A stretch of DNA of 44,762 nt from an uncultured Clostridia bacterium (GTDB lineage: Bacteria; Bacillota; Clostridia; Lachnospirales; Anaerotignaceae), in assembly GCA_944384265.1 (NCBI GenBank), contig CALWSR010000025.1:1-44762 (forward strand), read 5' to 3'. Numbering within the stretch: the first letter of the stretch is position 1; every line of letters begins with the position of its first letter. Positions 26,722 to 34,763 of the stretch are shown one piece after another. The translations under genes were made by a program, and so were the position numbers. Under the pieces are notes generated by a model. It had not been told where the DNA came from. It did not search any database and saw nothing but the letters and a program-made list of their open reading frames with translations.

Positions 26722-27251
26722 GACTGAAATCCTCCTATTTCTTTCATCACTGTTTTAGATAATGCCGTTGCCATAGGCACTGCTACAACACCTGCCACAA
26801 CCACCTGCACCACATTACCGGGTATGGAGGTCATAGGTGCTGCCCAGTTGCCGTACAAAATGGCCTCGGCTATGTAATAGCCGACAATTTTGATGATAAG
26901 TGCTGCAACCACAGCAATGCTGTACCAAAGCACACCTGTTTTTTCCGAAATTTTTCCAACCACATATCCCATCATGCCTACAATCACAAATGTAAATGGT
27001 GCCCATGCCGTCCAGCCGGAAATCAAATCAAAAAGTCCCATGCCAAATGCCCCTGCAATGGCACCTGTTTTTTTTCCAAATATGATTGCTGCCAAAAATA
27101 AAGGTACATTTCCTAAATGGATGAGTCCTCCATTGGCCATAATAGGCAGACGAATGTTTATAAATGCTGTGGCTATAAATGTAATGGCAATGCACATACC
27201 ATTGATGGCCAATGCCTTTGTGGTGGTTTTTTTCATTGTGGTACTGCTCAT
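26718..27251 (-). CDS. ECF transporter substrate-binding (S) component
   Basis: 177 residues, six membrane helices of the ECF S-component type: IATAFINIRLPI with MANGGLIHLGNVPLFLAAII, then GAIAGAFGMGLFDLISGWTA, FVIVGMMGYVVGKI, two more helices and the final one. The GNVPLFLAA and AGAFGMGLFDL segments resemble B6-associated S proteins (PdxU-like). It would need the shared ECF ATPases and EcfT encoded elsewhere. The ATG at 27251 follows GAGGAGTGA. Translationally coupled to the aminotransferase and divergent from the MocR gene, across a spacer with repeated CAGTTTT motifs. Confidence 0.82.
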   Translation of the reverse strand: MSSTTMKKTTTKALAINGMCIAITFIATAFINIRLPIMANGGLIHLGNVPLFLAAIIFGKKTGAIAGAFGMGLFDLISGWTAWAPFTFVIVGMMGYVVGKISEKTGVLWYSIAVVAALIIKIVGYYIAEAILYGNWAAPMTSIPGNVVQVVVAGVVAVPMATALSKTVMKEIGGFQS

Positions 27252-27305
27252 GTGATTCACTCCTCTTTTTTTGTTGTATTTTATTTCTTTATGATTTATA
27301 CTATA

Positions 27306-27360
27306 TCAAAACTGATTGGATATAAAATACCAGTTTTGATTTTTTTATGGTACCAGTTTT
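27306..27360. promoter_or_regulatory. Candidate MocR operator
   Basis: Two direct repeats TACCAGTTTT (27328-27337 and 27351-27360, 23 bp apart) and an inverted copy TCAAAACTGA (27306-27315). MocR regulators such as PdxR and GabR commonly bind direct repeats of this spacing. The array lies between the divergent MocR and ECF genes, close to a TATAGT box facing the ECF gene. Confidence 0.6.
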
Positions 27361-27574
27361 ATTTTTTAAAATTGTACCCATACAATATGATTTTTGCAAT
27401 ATCAGCTCATCAAAATTTATTTGCTTTGTTATTGTAATAAAGGGAGCCAAAATAGGATTGATAAAAATTTTTATGCAATGCCTACATAAATATGCAATCT
27501 CTTCCCTCAAACAAGACTTGTAAATACTGTGGCTTTGCAACGATAGAAATACAATCAGTAAAGGAGTGTTTGAA

Positions 27575-28963
27575 ATGCTGCAAATTGATGCATCTGCTTC
27601 AGAGCCTATTTATATGCAAATTTATAAACAATTAAAATCAGATATCATACAAGGGCTTTTGCCTGCTTACAGCAAGCTGCCCTCCAAAAGAAAGCTATCC
27701 GCACAGCTTTCTATCAGCGTCAACACAGTGGAGCTGGCATATAGTCAGTTGATTTCAGAAGGCTTTATATATGCTAAGCCCAAAAAAGGCTATTTTGTTT
27801 GTCAAATTGGTCAGCTGTCTGTGCTATCTCATGCAGCACCACCTCTTTTTCAAACGGCTCCCAAAAAACAGCCGCCTGTTTTGATTGATTTTGCATTGGA
27901 TGGTGTGGATGGCTGTGCATTTCCCTATGCACATTGGAGAAAATTATTCCGAAATGTTTTTGACTGCTCCAATGATATTTTACGCCCTTCTCCCATAGAG
28001 GGAGAGCCGGCTTTAAAAGAGGCCATTTCTGCCCATATTTATATGACAAGAGGCGTTGTCAGCACACCTGAGCAAATTGTGGTGGGAGCAGGTACAGAGC
28101 AGCTTTTACAGCTTTTGCACCAACTGCTTTCAAAGGACTGCACCATTGCCATGGAAAATCCGGTTTATAACCAAGCTTATGCCGTTTTCAAACAATTAAA
28201 CAGAGCTGTACTTTTTATTGATATTGATGAACAGGGCATACAGCTGGAGCCTTTGCAAAATATCCATTCTGCCGCTGTCTATGTCACGCCCTCCCATCAG
28301 TTTCCTTTGGGCGTGACCATGCCCATCCGCCGCCGCATTGGCATACTCAACTGGGCAAACAAATCCCCTCATAGATACATCATAGAGGATGACTATGACA
28401 GCCAGTTTAAATATGATACAAAGCCTATTCCTGCTTTAAAAAGCAGTGATGCCACAGGAAAGGTGATTTATCTGGGCAGCTTTTCCCGCAGCATTGCCCC
28501 TTGTTTTCGCATTAGCTATATGGTTTTGCCGCCAAAACTCATTGCTGTTTATCAAAAACAATATCAGCCTTTTAATTGTCCTGTATCCAAAACAGAACAG
28601 CTGATACTGGCAGATTTTATCAAAAACGGAAATTATGAAACCCATTTAAACCGCATGAGAAAGCTTTATCGTGACAAAAGAGAATTTTTAAAGCAGCAGC
28701 TTCTAGAGGCATTTTCTAAAGATATTACAATTTATGGAGAAAATGCGGGACAGCACATACTTTTAAAAATGCACAAGAATGTTTCCGAAACAGAGCTTTG
28801 TAAAAAAGCATATGAAAAAGGAGTACAGGTCTATCCCCTGTCCCCCTATTTTTCCGGCACAATGCCTAAAAAATATGATGCTATGGTATTGCTTGGCTAT
28901 GCCCCTCTTTCACTGGAACAGATGCAAAAGGGCGTTTCTCTGCTCAAATTGGCATGGTCATAG
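27575..28963 (+). CDS. MocR-type (GntR-HTH + aminotransferase domain) regulator
   Basis: 462 residues. N-terminal GntR winged HTH: EPIYMQIYKQLKSDIIQGLL, LPSKRKLSAQLSISVNTVEL and AYSQLISEGFIYAKPKKGYF. A linker leads to a fold type I aminotransferase domain with AMENPVYNQAY, TPSHQFPLGVTMP, EDDYDSQFKY and the PLP lysine-region YLGSFSRSIAPCFRISYMV. In this last motif the usual SxSK reads SFSRS: the expected lysine is Arg, so covalent PLP binding may be lost or use another residue. The ATG at 27575 follows AAGGAG. It likely senses PLP or an amino-acid adduct and controls the ECF/aminotransferase pair. Confidence 0.87.
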   Translation: MLQIDASASEPIYMQIYKQLKSDIIQGLLPAYSKLPSKRKLSAQLSISVNTVELAYSQLISEGFIYAKPKKGYFVCQIGQLSVLSHAAPPLFQTAPKKQPPVLIDFALDGVDGCAFPYAHWRKLFRNVFDCSNDILRPSPIEGEPALKEAISAHIYMTRGVVSTPEQIVVGAGTEQLLQLLHQLLSKDCTIAMENPVYNQAYAVFKQLNRAVLFIDIDEQGIQLEPLQNIHSAAVYVTPSHQFPLGVTMPIRRRIGILNWANKSPHRYIIEDDYDSQFKYDTKPIPALKSSDATGKVIYLGSFSRSIAPCFRISYMVLPPKLIAVYQKQYQPFNCPVSKTEQLILADFIKNGNYETHLNRMRKLYRDKREFLKQQLLEAFSKDITIYGENAGQHILLKMHKNVSETELCKKAYEKGVQVYPLSPYFSGTMPKKYDAMVLLGYAPLSLEQMQKGVSLLKLAWS

Positions 28964-29103
28964 CCACTGCCGCTTTTTTTAAAAACTGCACATAAGAACA
29001 AAAAAATGGAACAAAATGTCATAAAATTTCTGATTTTATCAACACCATGCAACACGAAAATGTAACACGACACTACTGCGAAAACAAGGCAAATATCATA
29101 TAT

Positions 29104-29137
29104 AAAAAAGCAGTCTATACGAAAAGACTGCTTTTTT
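29104..29137. terminator. Bidirectional terminator
   Basis: GCAGTC (29110-29115) and GACTGC (29126-29131) between A6 and T6. Lies between the convergent MocR gene and the broken amidase gene. Confidence 0.8.
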
Positions 29138-29869
29138 CATTGTCCATATAATCCTGCTCTGTCATTGACCACAAATATTTTCAGCATGGTGTCATTGAGT
29201 CCCAGCTCGCCTTTTTCATTTCCTTTCAAATACCCTTTATTCACCAACTTCTGCACCGTTTCCCTCGCCCACTTCGGCATATTTTCATCAATATAATTGT
29301 ATATCATTTCTGTCTCTTCCTCTTTTTGTTGTCCTGCCAGTTTTCCTTTAAAATCCAGCCACTGCACTTGGTTTCTTACAAATGGCTCCGGACATAATTT
29401 GCCCCTCACCGCCAAGAGCGGGCGGACAGCCGCAGGCTGGCTTTTCAGTAGGAAAAGTGATTGACCCTGTGATATCATAATGCCGCAGTACATTCTCCAA
29501 CGGCACACTATATTTTTCCATTAGCCATTTTACCACTTCTAATGCCTTTTTCTGTGTTGCCTCATTGATATAATATTGCCCGCTGCTGTCCTTTTCAGAA
29601 CACATCTCCACGCCGATACTGTTATCATTTCTGCATTTATCATGCTTGTAGTTTTTTGCTCCACAATGCCATGCGGTATCGTTATCCTTTACGCTTTGCA
29701 CAACATCACTTTCATCTACAAAGTAATGGGCAGAGGCGTTTCGATGGGGCTGTTGAAAATATTTGCCGTTGCTTTCTGCTCTGTCTCCATTATTCGCCGT
29801 ATAATGCACCACAATATACTGTATTGCCTGTTTCCTGCCCTTTGTATAATCGCTTGCGTTCACCGGCAT
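29137..29869 (-). pseudogene. N-acetylmuramoyl-L-alanine amidase, frame broken by a 64-nt insert
   Basis: Prophage-type Amidase_2 endolysin. Frame 1 (29869 down) reads the amidase core: YIVVHYTANNGD with zinc ligand His, HYFVDESDVVQSVKDNDTAWH, NSIGVEMC, VLRHYDITG with the second His. Frame 2 continues at 29403 with GKLCPEPFVRNQVQWLDFKG, which holds the third zinc ligand (Cys in KxCP), then a C-terminal domain (MPKWARETVQKLVNKGYLKG, resembling a helical wall-targeting part) to 29137. Removing bases 29404-29467 restores a single frame with the standard HYDITGKxCP motif. As written the product lacks a zinc ligand. It lies below a phi-LC3 holin and a holin-like toxin, a lysis cassette. Confidence 0.85.
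29404..29467 (-). mobile_element. 64-nt triple-hairpin insert in the amidase gene
   Basis: Between codons for Thr (ACA) and Gly (GGC). Three adjacent hairpins: GAAAAG/CTTTTC (29441-29457, 5-nt loop), CAGCC/GGCTG (29427-29439, 3-nt loop) and CCGCC/GGCGG (29409-29425, 7-nt loop). The segment is more GC-rich than its surroundings. The length, 64, shifts the frame by one. I see no clear target-site duplication. It may be a small palindromic mobile element or, less likely, a sequence that ribosomes skip. Confidence 0.75.
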
Positions 29870-29935
29870 TTCTTTTATATTTATACCTTTTCCCCCTTAA
29901 AAACAAAAAGTACCTATCAAATGAAAGATAGATAC

Positions 29936-29963
29936 TTTACAAAGTCTTTTTCTGTGCTATAAT
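29936..29963 (+). promoter_or_regulatory. Promoter of the antitoxin RNA
   Basis: -35 TTTACA (29936-29941), 16-nt spacer, -10 TATAAT (29958-29963), facing the toxin gene's 3' end. Confidence 0.75.
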
Positions 29964-29969
29964 AAAACT

Positions 29970-30066
29970 AAGTAGGGAACTGACCGTTAAAAACGGCTTA
30001 CCCCAATTTTTTTAGATTAAGACTGTCTTAACCTTGGCGAGGTATGTGGAGGACAGTCTTTTTTTA
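29970..30066 (+). ncRNA. Type I antitoxin RNA, antisense to the toxin mRNA 3' end
   Basis: Starts after the promoter at 29936-29963, then forms a GACCGTT-AAAA-CGGC hairpin followed by TTTTTTT (30007-30013), a possible first stop. A second hairpin AAGACTGTC / GACAGTCTT (30019-30060) ends in T7 and would terminate plus-strand RNA; on the other strand it terminates the toxin mRNA, giving overlapping 3' ends as in txpA/RatA and bsrE. Sequence and ends are inferred; no Rfam search was possible. Confidence 0.7.
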
Positions 30067-30153
30067 TTACTTTCTTTTGTCTATGTAAGAAAGTAATGCC
30101 AATATGAACAAACCAAATGTTAGCAACAAATAAATTGCTTCAAAAGTTGTCAT
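30067..30153 (-). CDS. Holin-like type I toxin peptide
   Basis: 28 residues, starting MTTFEAIYLLLTFGLFILAL: one hydrophobic membrane helix (about 8-22) with a basic C-terminus (KRK). It matches the putative holin-like toxin pattern (MxTFEAxxLMxxFGxLIxxLI...K), a TxpA/BsrG/Fst-like membrane peptide. The ATG at 30153 follows GGAGGTGAT; an ATG two codons up (30159) sits too close to the ribosome-binding site. Such peptides act at the membrane and are held in check by an antisense RNA, which is present at 29970-30066. Lies between holin and amidase. Confidence 0.85.
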   Translation of the reverse strand: MTTFEAIYLLLTFGLFILALLSYIDKRK

Positions 30154-30160
30154 ATGCATC

Positions 30161-30185
30161 ACCTCCCTCCTTAGTAAAGGGAGGT
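30161..30185 (-). promoter_or_regulatory. Hairpin that hides the toxin ribosome-binding site
   Basis: In the mRNA, ACCTCCCT (from 30178-30185) pairs perfectly with AGGGAGGT (from 30161-30168) over a 9-nt loop. The downstream arm is the toxin's ribosome-binding site, so the full-length mRNA is probably translated poorly until processed, as in other type I systems. Confidence 0.75.
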
Positions 30186-30216
30186 AAACCGTCCTGCATC
30201 AGTTCCCATAGCACCT

Positions 30217-30245
30217 ATCGTACCATATCTTTCTTTTTTTTACAA
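30217..30245 (-). promoter_or_regulatory. Promoter of the toxin mRNA
   Basis: -35 TTGTAA (30240-30245), 17-nt spacer, -10 TACGAT (30217-30222), about 64 bp above the toxin start. Confidence 0.65.
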
Positions 30246-30247
30246 CA

Positions 30248-30511
30248 TCAATCCTTTTTTGGCTTGCTGTATTTCAGTGCCTGCACACTATCGGAAATAC
30301 CGCTGGTAATAAGGTCATTGACATATCCCACAATGGCCACCACCACGCACCCTATTGAAAAAGGATTGCTTACAAATTCTTTTAGCTGTCCCACAAGAAT
30401 CCCCCAGCTTGTAAACATTTCCGGCTCTGCCCCCACTGCCGCCAGTATAATCGCCACCAGTCCGAACCAAAAATAAGGGTTTTTTAATCTCACCTTCCAG
30501 TTAATTTTCAT
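30248..30511 (-). CDS. Phage holin, phi-LC3 family
   Basis: 87 residues. MKINWKVRLKNPYFWFGLVA begins with the N-terminal signature (INWKVRxKNxxFW), followed by two membrane helices (FGLVAIILAAVGA and IGCVVVAIVGYV) and the family C-terminus DLITSGISDSVQALKYSKPKK. Forms pores that release endolysin. The gene lies above the holin-like toxin and the amidase, so the three make up a phage lysis cassette, although no other prophage genes are left in the window. GGGGGC is found 8 nt above the ATG. Confidence 0.9.
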   Translation of the reverse strand: MKINWKVRLKNPYFWFGLVAIILAAVGAEPEMFTSWGILVGQLKEFVSNPFSIGCVVVAIVGYVNDLITSGISDSVQALKYSKPKKD

Positions 30512-30541
30512 ACTTCTGCCCCCTTATATATCTATTGATTC

Positions 30542-30768
30542 TGTTACTTTAATATGAAATAGAAAGCTATGAAACACTGCTTCTGTCCTCAAATCCACCT
30601 CTCTGCTTTTCTCCCCTTCCACAGCCTGTCAAAAGAGCCTTTGCAGAAAACTGCTGCAATGCCCCAAGCTTTTTGTTTGCTTTTTTTTTAAAAGCAGCGT
30701 CCATCTCTTTGGTATATTTTTAAAATTCACATTTTCAATGCCATATCATTTTTCATATTAACGTAACA
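30542..30768 (-). mobile_element. MITE-like repeat, copy D
   Basis: 227 bp. Left end TGTTACTTTAATATGA and right end (reverse complement) TGTTACGTTAATATGA. These two ends are those of the neighbouring insertion sequence (30787-32016) to the base over 16 bp. The start of the holin gene is 31 bp away. Only 18 bp separate this copy from the insertion sequence. Confidence 0.85.
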
Positions 30769-30786
30769 CATCCAAAATTCCCATTC

Positions 30787-32016
30787 TGTTACTTTAATAT
30801 GATGCAGATAACAGCTCCATTTTGTAGTATAATAAATATAAGGAAACTATTTCCCTTCTAAGAAAGGAGCTGTTATTATGTGTCGCAATAAAAATTACTT
30901 TTCAAAATACAACTATCCTTTGTCCTCGTTGTTTTTCCAATGCTATTCATAAATACGGAAAAGACATCTTTGGACAACAAAAATATCGTTGTTGTGATTG
31001 TCATCGTCAGTTTACATTGGCTCAAAAACAAGAGAAACCCTTTATAACAATCCTCGTTGTTCCGTTTGCCACGATAAAACCTTTCTTTGGCACAGATATG
31101 CGACATATTTGCATTTCAAATGTAATTCCAAAAAAGCGGGTCACTCCATCAAAGTACCCAGATTTCTGCCTCAGTTTCAAAAAAAGAAGCTTTCGGCTTT
31201 TGCTGCTGCTTCTTTCAAAAGCTTTCGTTTCCATCCAAAAACGATTTTAATGGCACCTTCTCTTTATTTTCAAAGCAGCCGCTCTCTGCGGCAGATTCAA
31301 TGGTTTTTGTATTCCCACTGTTGTATTGCTGTTTTTCATGTCACCATTTATCGCTGGATACGCCGCTTTACTCCTTTTTTCAAAGCAGTATCCAATCCTC
31401 TTTTACAAACAGCAAATTTACAATCTAATGAGTGGCACGCTGACGAAACCTTTATGAAAATCCGTGGCGTTACCCATTACCTTTGGATTTTGCTGGATTC
31501 TGAAAAAAGGGTTGTGATTGCTTTCTACTTGTCTGCTCTCAGGGATAGCTCTGCCCCACTTCAGCTATTTCAAGAGGCTCATTGCTTAACAGATGCACAG
31601 CCTGCTGCCATTATTACAGATGGTCTTTGGGCTTATGCTATGCCTATCAAAATGGCATATCCTCATACAGAACACCATGCCGATACCTCTTTTGCTGAAC
31701 TACGAAATCACAATCTCTTAGAAGCCTTCAACAAAGCCTTTAAAGCTTGATATAAAACGAAAAAAGGATTTCATTCCTTTGCTTCTGCTTTAGATTGCAT
31801 TACAAATTTATTGTTTTACTACAATTTCATACACAACCATTCTTGTTTATCCAATTTTACACTTGCTTTTGTCGCTGGTGTTTCCTATACAGAGGAACAA
31901 TGAAAACACTGGTTTTTCTTCTAAAAAGCTTCTGAAGTCAGCTTCTTTTTTGTATGCTTATTTTTTTGTTGTATTTTTAATCCATATTTTTGTATTTTTC
32001 TCATATTAACGTAACA
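30787..32016 (+). mobile_element. Insertion sequence, 1.23 kb, parent of the MITE family
   Basis: Terminal inverted repeats TGTTACTTTAATATGA (30787-30802) and the complement of TGTTACGTTAATATGA at the right end, 15 of 16 matching. One transposase gene in between, now broken (30878-31903). Right of the right end is CATC, as at the MITE copies. I see no target-site duplication I would trust. The insertion lies in a decayed small gene (32006-32161). Confidence 0.85.
30878..31903 (+). pseudogene. Transposase with N-terminal zinc ribbon and DDE domain, broken
   Basis: Starts with AAAGGAG and ATG (30878), then frame +1 carries a zinc ribbon (ILCPRCFSNAIHKYGKD and YRCCDCHRQFTLAQ), and near 31040 a shift of -1 returns to the first frame, which carries YNNPRCSVCHDKTFLWHRYA and the catalytic domain. 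D1 is in WHADETFMKIRG, D2 in IITDGLWAYA, E in NLLEAFNKAF, an IS6/rve-like DDE set. A TGA at 31748 interrupts; the frame continues YKTKKGFHSFASALDC to TGA 31901. Three lesions make an inactive gene, though shared frame shifts are known in IS elements (IS1), so the first two might be programmed. Confidence 0.8.
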
Positions 32017-32161
32017 CATCTTCATTTACCAATATATTTCTGTTTACAAAATCCAGCCAATTCAAATCCTTTTGTGCATATTGCAAAGGAACTCCTCCCA
32101 CAATTCTTTTGCCTTTTTCCTTAAATAGGTATCCTATATCCATCAAATACTCTGTTTTCAT
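32006..32161 (-). CDS. Truncated hypothetical gene at the IS border
   Basis: 51 residues beginning MKTEYLMDIGYLFKEKGKRI, with AAGGAG 4 nt before the ATG. The last codons run into the terminal repeat of the insertion sequence (ends at 32016), so the natural C-terminus has been replaced. Not a family I recognise; gene is likely inactive. Confidence 0.5.
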   Translation of the reverse strand: MKTEYLMDIGYLFKEKGKRIVGGVPLQYAQKDLNWLDFVNRNILVNEDVLR

Positions 32162-32312
32162 TTTGCTCCTTTTCCATATAAAATCATATCTGACACTGTT
32201 TATTTTTTTCATATCACAGATGACTGCAATATCCGCTTTTCATAAAAAATATGCCCAAACAGCGGCATTGCAAACAGCTTTTTATGCTTTACTGCAAATG
32301 GCAGTATCGCTT

Positions 32313-32768
32313 TTAATATTTATAAAATGAAAAAAATTCCACCTGCATTTCATCATTTGTTAAATAGGGTATGATATGATAAGCATACCAATTTATATCC
32401 AATAGCTTAAATTGATTACACAGCATTTTTTTGTTCAAATCATCAATAGATATGAGAACCTGAAAATCTGATGTAATAATCACATCTATTCTGTATGTAT
32501 GTTCATTTTCTATATAAAACATAGCAAATGCAATAAGCTCACATTTTATTTGTTTTTCATTTACCATATCATAATATGCAGCTTTGCTTATATTTTTAGC
32601 CATAAAATGAAAATCATATTCATCACTGATATCTGCATATATGATTTTGCCTTCCTCCGAAAATAAGCTCCATCCCCCTTTTATCATATTTTCTATGACA
32701 TGAACTGCATTTAATTCTTTGCCATTTCTTTTTGCCAATTCTATTTTAAAAAGATATTCCGTAGACAT
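32313..32768 (-). CDS. Hypothetical protein, orphan
   Basis: 151 residues from the ATG at 32768, with GGGGAGGT upstream; a longer frame to 32852 crosses the end of repeat E. Sequence begins MSTEYLFKIELAKRNGKELN and continues with MIKGGWSLFSEEGKIIYADI, then DVIITSDFQVLISIDDLN. Mixed alpha/beta composition, no membrane segment, no motif that I recognise. Its size and isolation are like orphan immunity genes of polymorphic toxins, but I see no toxin nearby. Intact frame. Confidence 0.6.
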   Translation of the reverse strand: MSTEYLFKIELAKRNGKELNAVHVIENMIKGGWSLFSEEGKIIYADISDEYDFHFMAKNISKAAYYDMVNEKQIKCELIAFAMFYIENEHTYRIDVIITSDFQVLISIDDLNKKMLCNQFKLLDINWYAYHIIPYLTNDEMQVEFFSFYKY

Positions 32769-32801
32769 AAATATATAACCTCCCCATTTAAAATGCAATT
32801 T

Positions 32802-33032
32802 TGTTGCTTTACATAGAAACAGAAAGCTATGAAAGACAGATTTTATATGCAAAAACAGCCCTTTCCTTTTTCATAGCCTCTATAAATTCCCCTTTCCCAC
32901 AGGATGCTTGGGGCATTGAAAACCTCTTCCTTTTCTTTGGTTCATTACTTTTCCATAAAGTAACCACAATTTCTTTGTTCTATATTGAAAATGCATATTT
33001 ATCATACTATATCATTTTTTATTCACATAACA
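32802..33032 (-). mobile_element. MITE-like repeat, copy E (diverged)
   Basis: 231 bp. Left end TGTTGCTTTACATAGAAACAG, right end (reverse complement) TGTTATGTGAATAAAAAATG. Inner AGAAAGCTATGAAAGACAG is shared with copy D (AGAAAGCTATGAAACACTG). The diverged ends suggest an old insertion. It lies 34 bp above the 151-residue gene. Confidence 0.7.
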
Positions 33033-33579
33033 CATACTGATAGCAATGCTTTTTGATAGAGCATATACAAGCAATCCATAGGGCTGTTGTATTATTTTCC
33101 TATTTTTTTCATGCACTATGCCTGAATGCTAAATGCAGCACTGCAATGAAAAAGGGTGCTTTGATAAGCATTTTCTACTATATTAGAGATTCCTCTTTTC
33201 ACAGCATTTGTTTTTGCTTTCGCCGTTTTTCACGCTGTTTTATGAAAGCATTGCTTTTTTTGAAACACTTCTGGATATATCATAACAACCATACCTTAAA
33301 TTCTATTTCCCAAATTGATTTTTGTAAATACCCTCTGCAACATACTCCTCATTGCAAAACAGATAAGCCCGTTTTTATCATTTTTTATGCCTGTCTGTAC
33401 AAATCAAGGACTGCTTCGGCATACAAAAAATTACAGCAATTTTTCTATTGGATGGCAGATATTGTTACCATAAGCATTTCAAACCAACATTTTTGCATAT
33501 CGTTTTGTAAATGTTTCAATGTCTAATTTTAAGATTTCATGCACAGAGCTTAAAAAAATGATATGAACCATCATTTCTG
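33033..33579. other. Gene-poor stretch with a short relic
   Basis: AT-rich. On the minus strand, MMVHIIFLSSVHEILKLDIE followed by TFTKRYAKMLV reads as protein but ends in a stop near 33470. Other frames are interrupted every few codons. The 157-codon plus-strand frame has no ribosome-binding site and an implausible composition. Confidence 0.35.
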
Positions 33580-33852
33580 CTATTGTTCCAAAAAATGCTG
33601 TGCAAGAGCCACTTCACAATTTGCTCCATATCCAAAAGTGATGTCACATTGAGGATAGACCCCTTTTTGTAATATGGCACCATAAATAGTGTGTATGATT
33701 CCCATGGCATGCTCCTGAGGCACTCCCTTATATACATAGCTGTAATCCATAAAACAAGCACCATGGTATTTTTTGCTGTTTTTTTGTGTAAATGCAATGG
33801 ACAGGCCTACACAGTGCTGTTTATTGTGAGGCCTTATTTGATACCACAGCAT
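33580..33852 (-). CDS. Small hypothetical protein
   Basis: 90 residues beginning MLWYQIRPHNKQHCVGLSIA, with KKYHGACFMDYSYVYKGVPQ in the middle and FGYGANCEVALAQHFLEQ at the end. The ATG has GGAGG 6 nt upstream and overlaps the end of the broken gene before it, as in an operon. No recognised motif. The combination of small size, intact frame and linkage to a broken partner is typical of immunity or toxin-antitoxin remnants. Confidence 0.55.
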   Translation of the reverse strand: MLWYQIRPHNKQHCVGLSIAFTQKNSKKYHGACFMDYSYVYKGVPQEHAMGIIHTIYGAILQKGVYPQCDITFGYGANCEVALAQHFLEQ

Positions 33853-34028
33853 ATTCTGCCTCCTCTGTGAACAGCAATTTCAACTCCCAATGAATAGGAG
33901 TATGGAAATTGCAATGTTTTTACAGCAATCTGTTTTTTAATATAATCATATTGGTAATCCCTTGTCAAATGGGCTTCATTATATTCTATATGTATTTCTC
34001 TGTTTTTGTATGGAAATGCTTTTATCAT
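33821..34028 (-). pseudogene. Frameshifted hypothetical gene
   Basis: Starts MIKAFPYKNREIHIEYNEAH with GGCGGAA upstream. Near 33905 the sensible frame changes: the continuation HCNFHTPIHWELKLLFTEEA then EYAVVSNKASQ and TAA (33821) reads as protein, whereas the original frame reads LQFPYSYSLG and soon ends. Removing about one base around GTAAAAACATTG would restore a gene of about 68 residues. Function unknown. Confidence 0.55.
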
Positions 34029-34537
34029 TTTCCGCCTGCCCTTCTGCATTTTGCCATATCCTTGTATCATAGCCGTACGCCAAATGGAAAGGCTTTGTGG
34101 TATTTTTATACTGCTTATGAGAAATGATTGATATTGTATGGATATTTTTTAATCTATTTTAAAGTTTTTTACTATTTTTGTCCTTTCTTTATTATCAATT
34201 TCTATTGTGTAAAATGGTTTTATAGATTTTGGATTTTTCACATTTTTACAGTATTTGTCTTTAGATTTTTATATGTCCTTATCAAATATAACAGCCTGTC
34301 CATTTCAAATATCTATGATTTAGACCTTCACATAGCACAGATTTTTCAATAAAATTACCAGCTTTGCAGTGGTATCATTCTGCCCTAATATCCAGGTTTA
34401 TGGTGTATATTTTTGTTCTATATGCAAATCCCATTTTTTTACGGCTGTTATAACCAATAAAACCCTTGTCTTTTCAGGCCTCTGCCCGTATGACAATACT
34501 GCACTGTCATAGCGTATTCTTTTACAACATTTTATTT
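34029..34537. other. AT-rich spacer
   Basis: No frame with a ribosome-binding site; plus-strand open frames are rich in Phe/Tyr/Ile as expected from A/T runs. No repeat or RNA gene seen. Confidence 0.35.
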
Positions 34538-34763
34538 TGTTGCTTTCATATCATATGAAAAGTCATAAAACACTGCTTCTAACAAAGCCTTTTCTATATT
34601 TTAATACAAAAAAGGGGAAATTTACTATAATTTCTCTTTTTACTGTCAGACGTTTACAGCATGGAAAGTGTTCCCAATTTTTTTCATTACTTTTTTGAAA
34701 AAATGTAATATCAATAAAATTTCGTATTCACAATGCCATATCCTATTTTATATGAAAGGGACA
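34538..34763 (-). mobile_element. MITE-like repeat, copy F
   Basis: 226 bp. Left end TGTTGCTTTCATATCATATG, inner AAAGTCATAAAACACTGCTTC (near copy D), right end TATTTTATATGAAAGGGACA, altered from the usual TATTCATGTAACA. No clear gene starts beside it, unlike most copies. Confidence 0.65.

Noticed and set aside
29404..29467. Programmed ribosomal bypass taken as fact
   Set aside because: The codon before the insert (GGG) and the one at its end (GGC) do not match exactly in frame; kept only as a hypothesis.
33053..33526. 157-codon plus-strand protein
   Set aside because: No ribosome-binding site, skewed composition, and better protein-like pieces on the minus strand.
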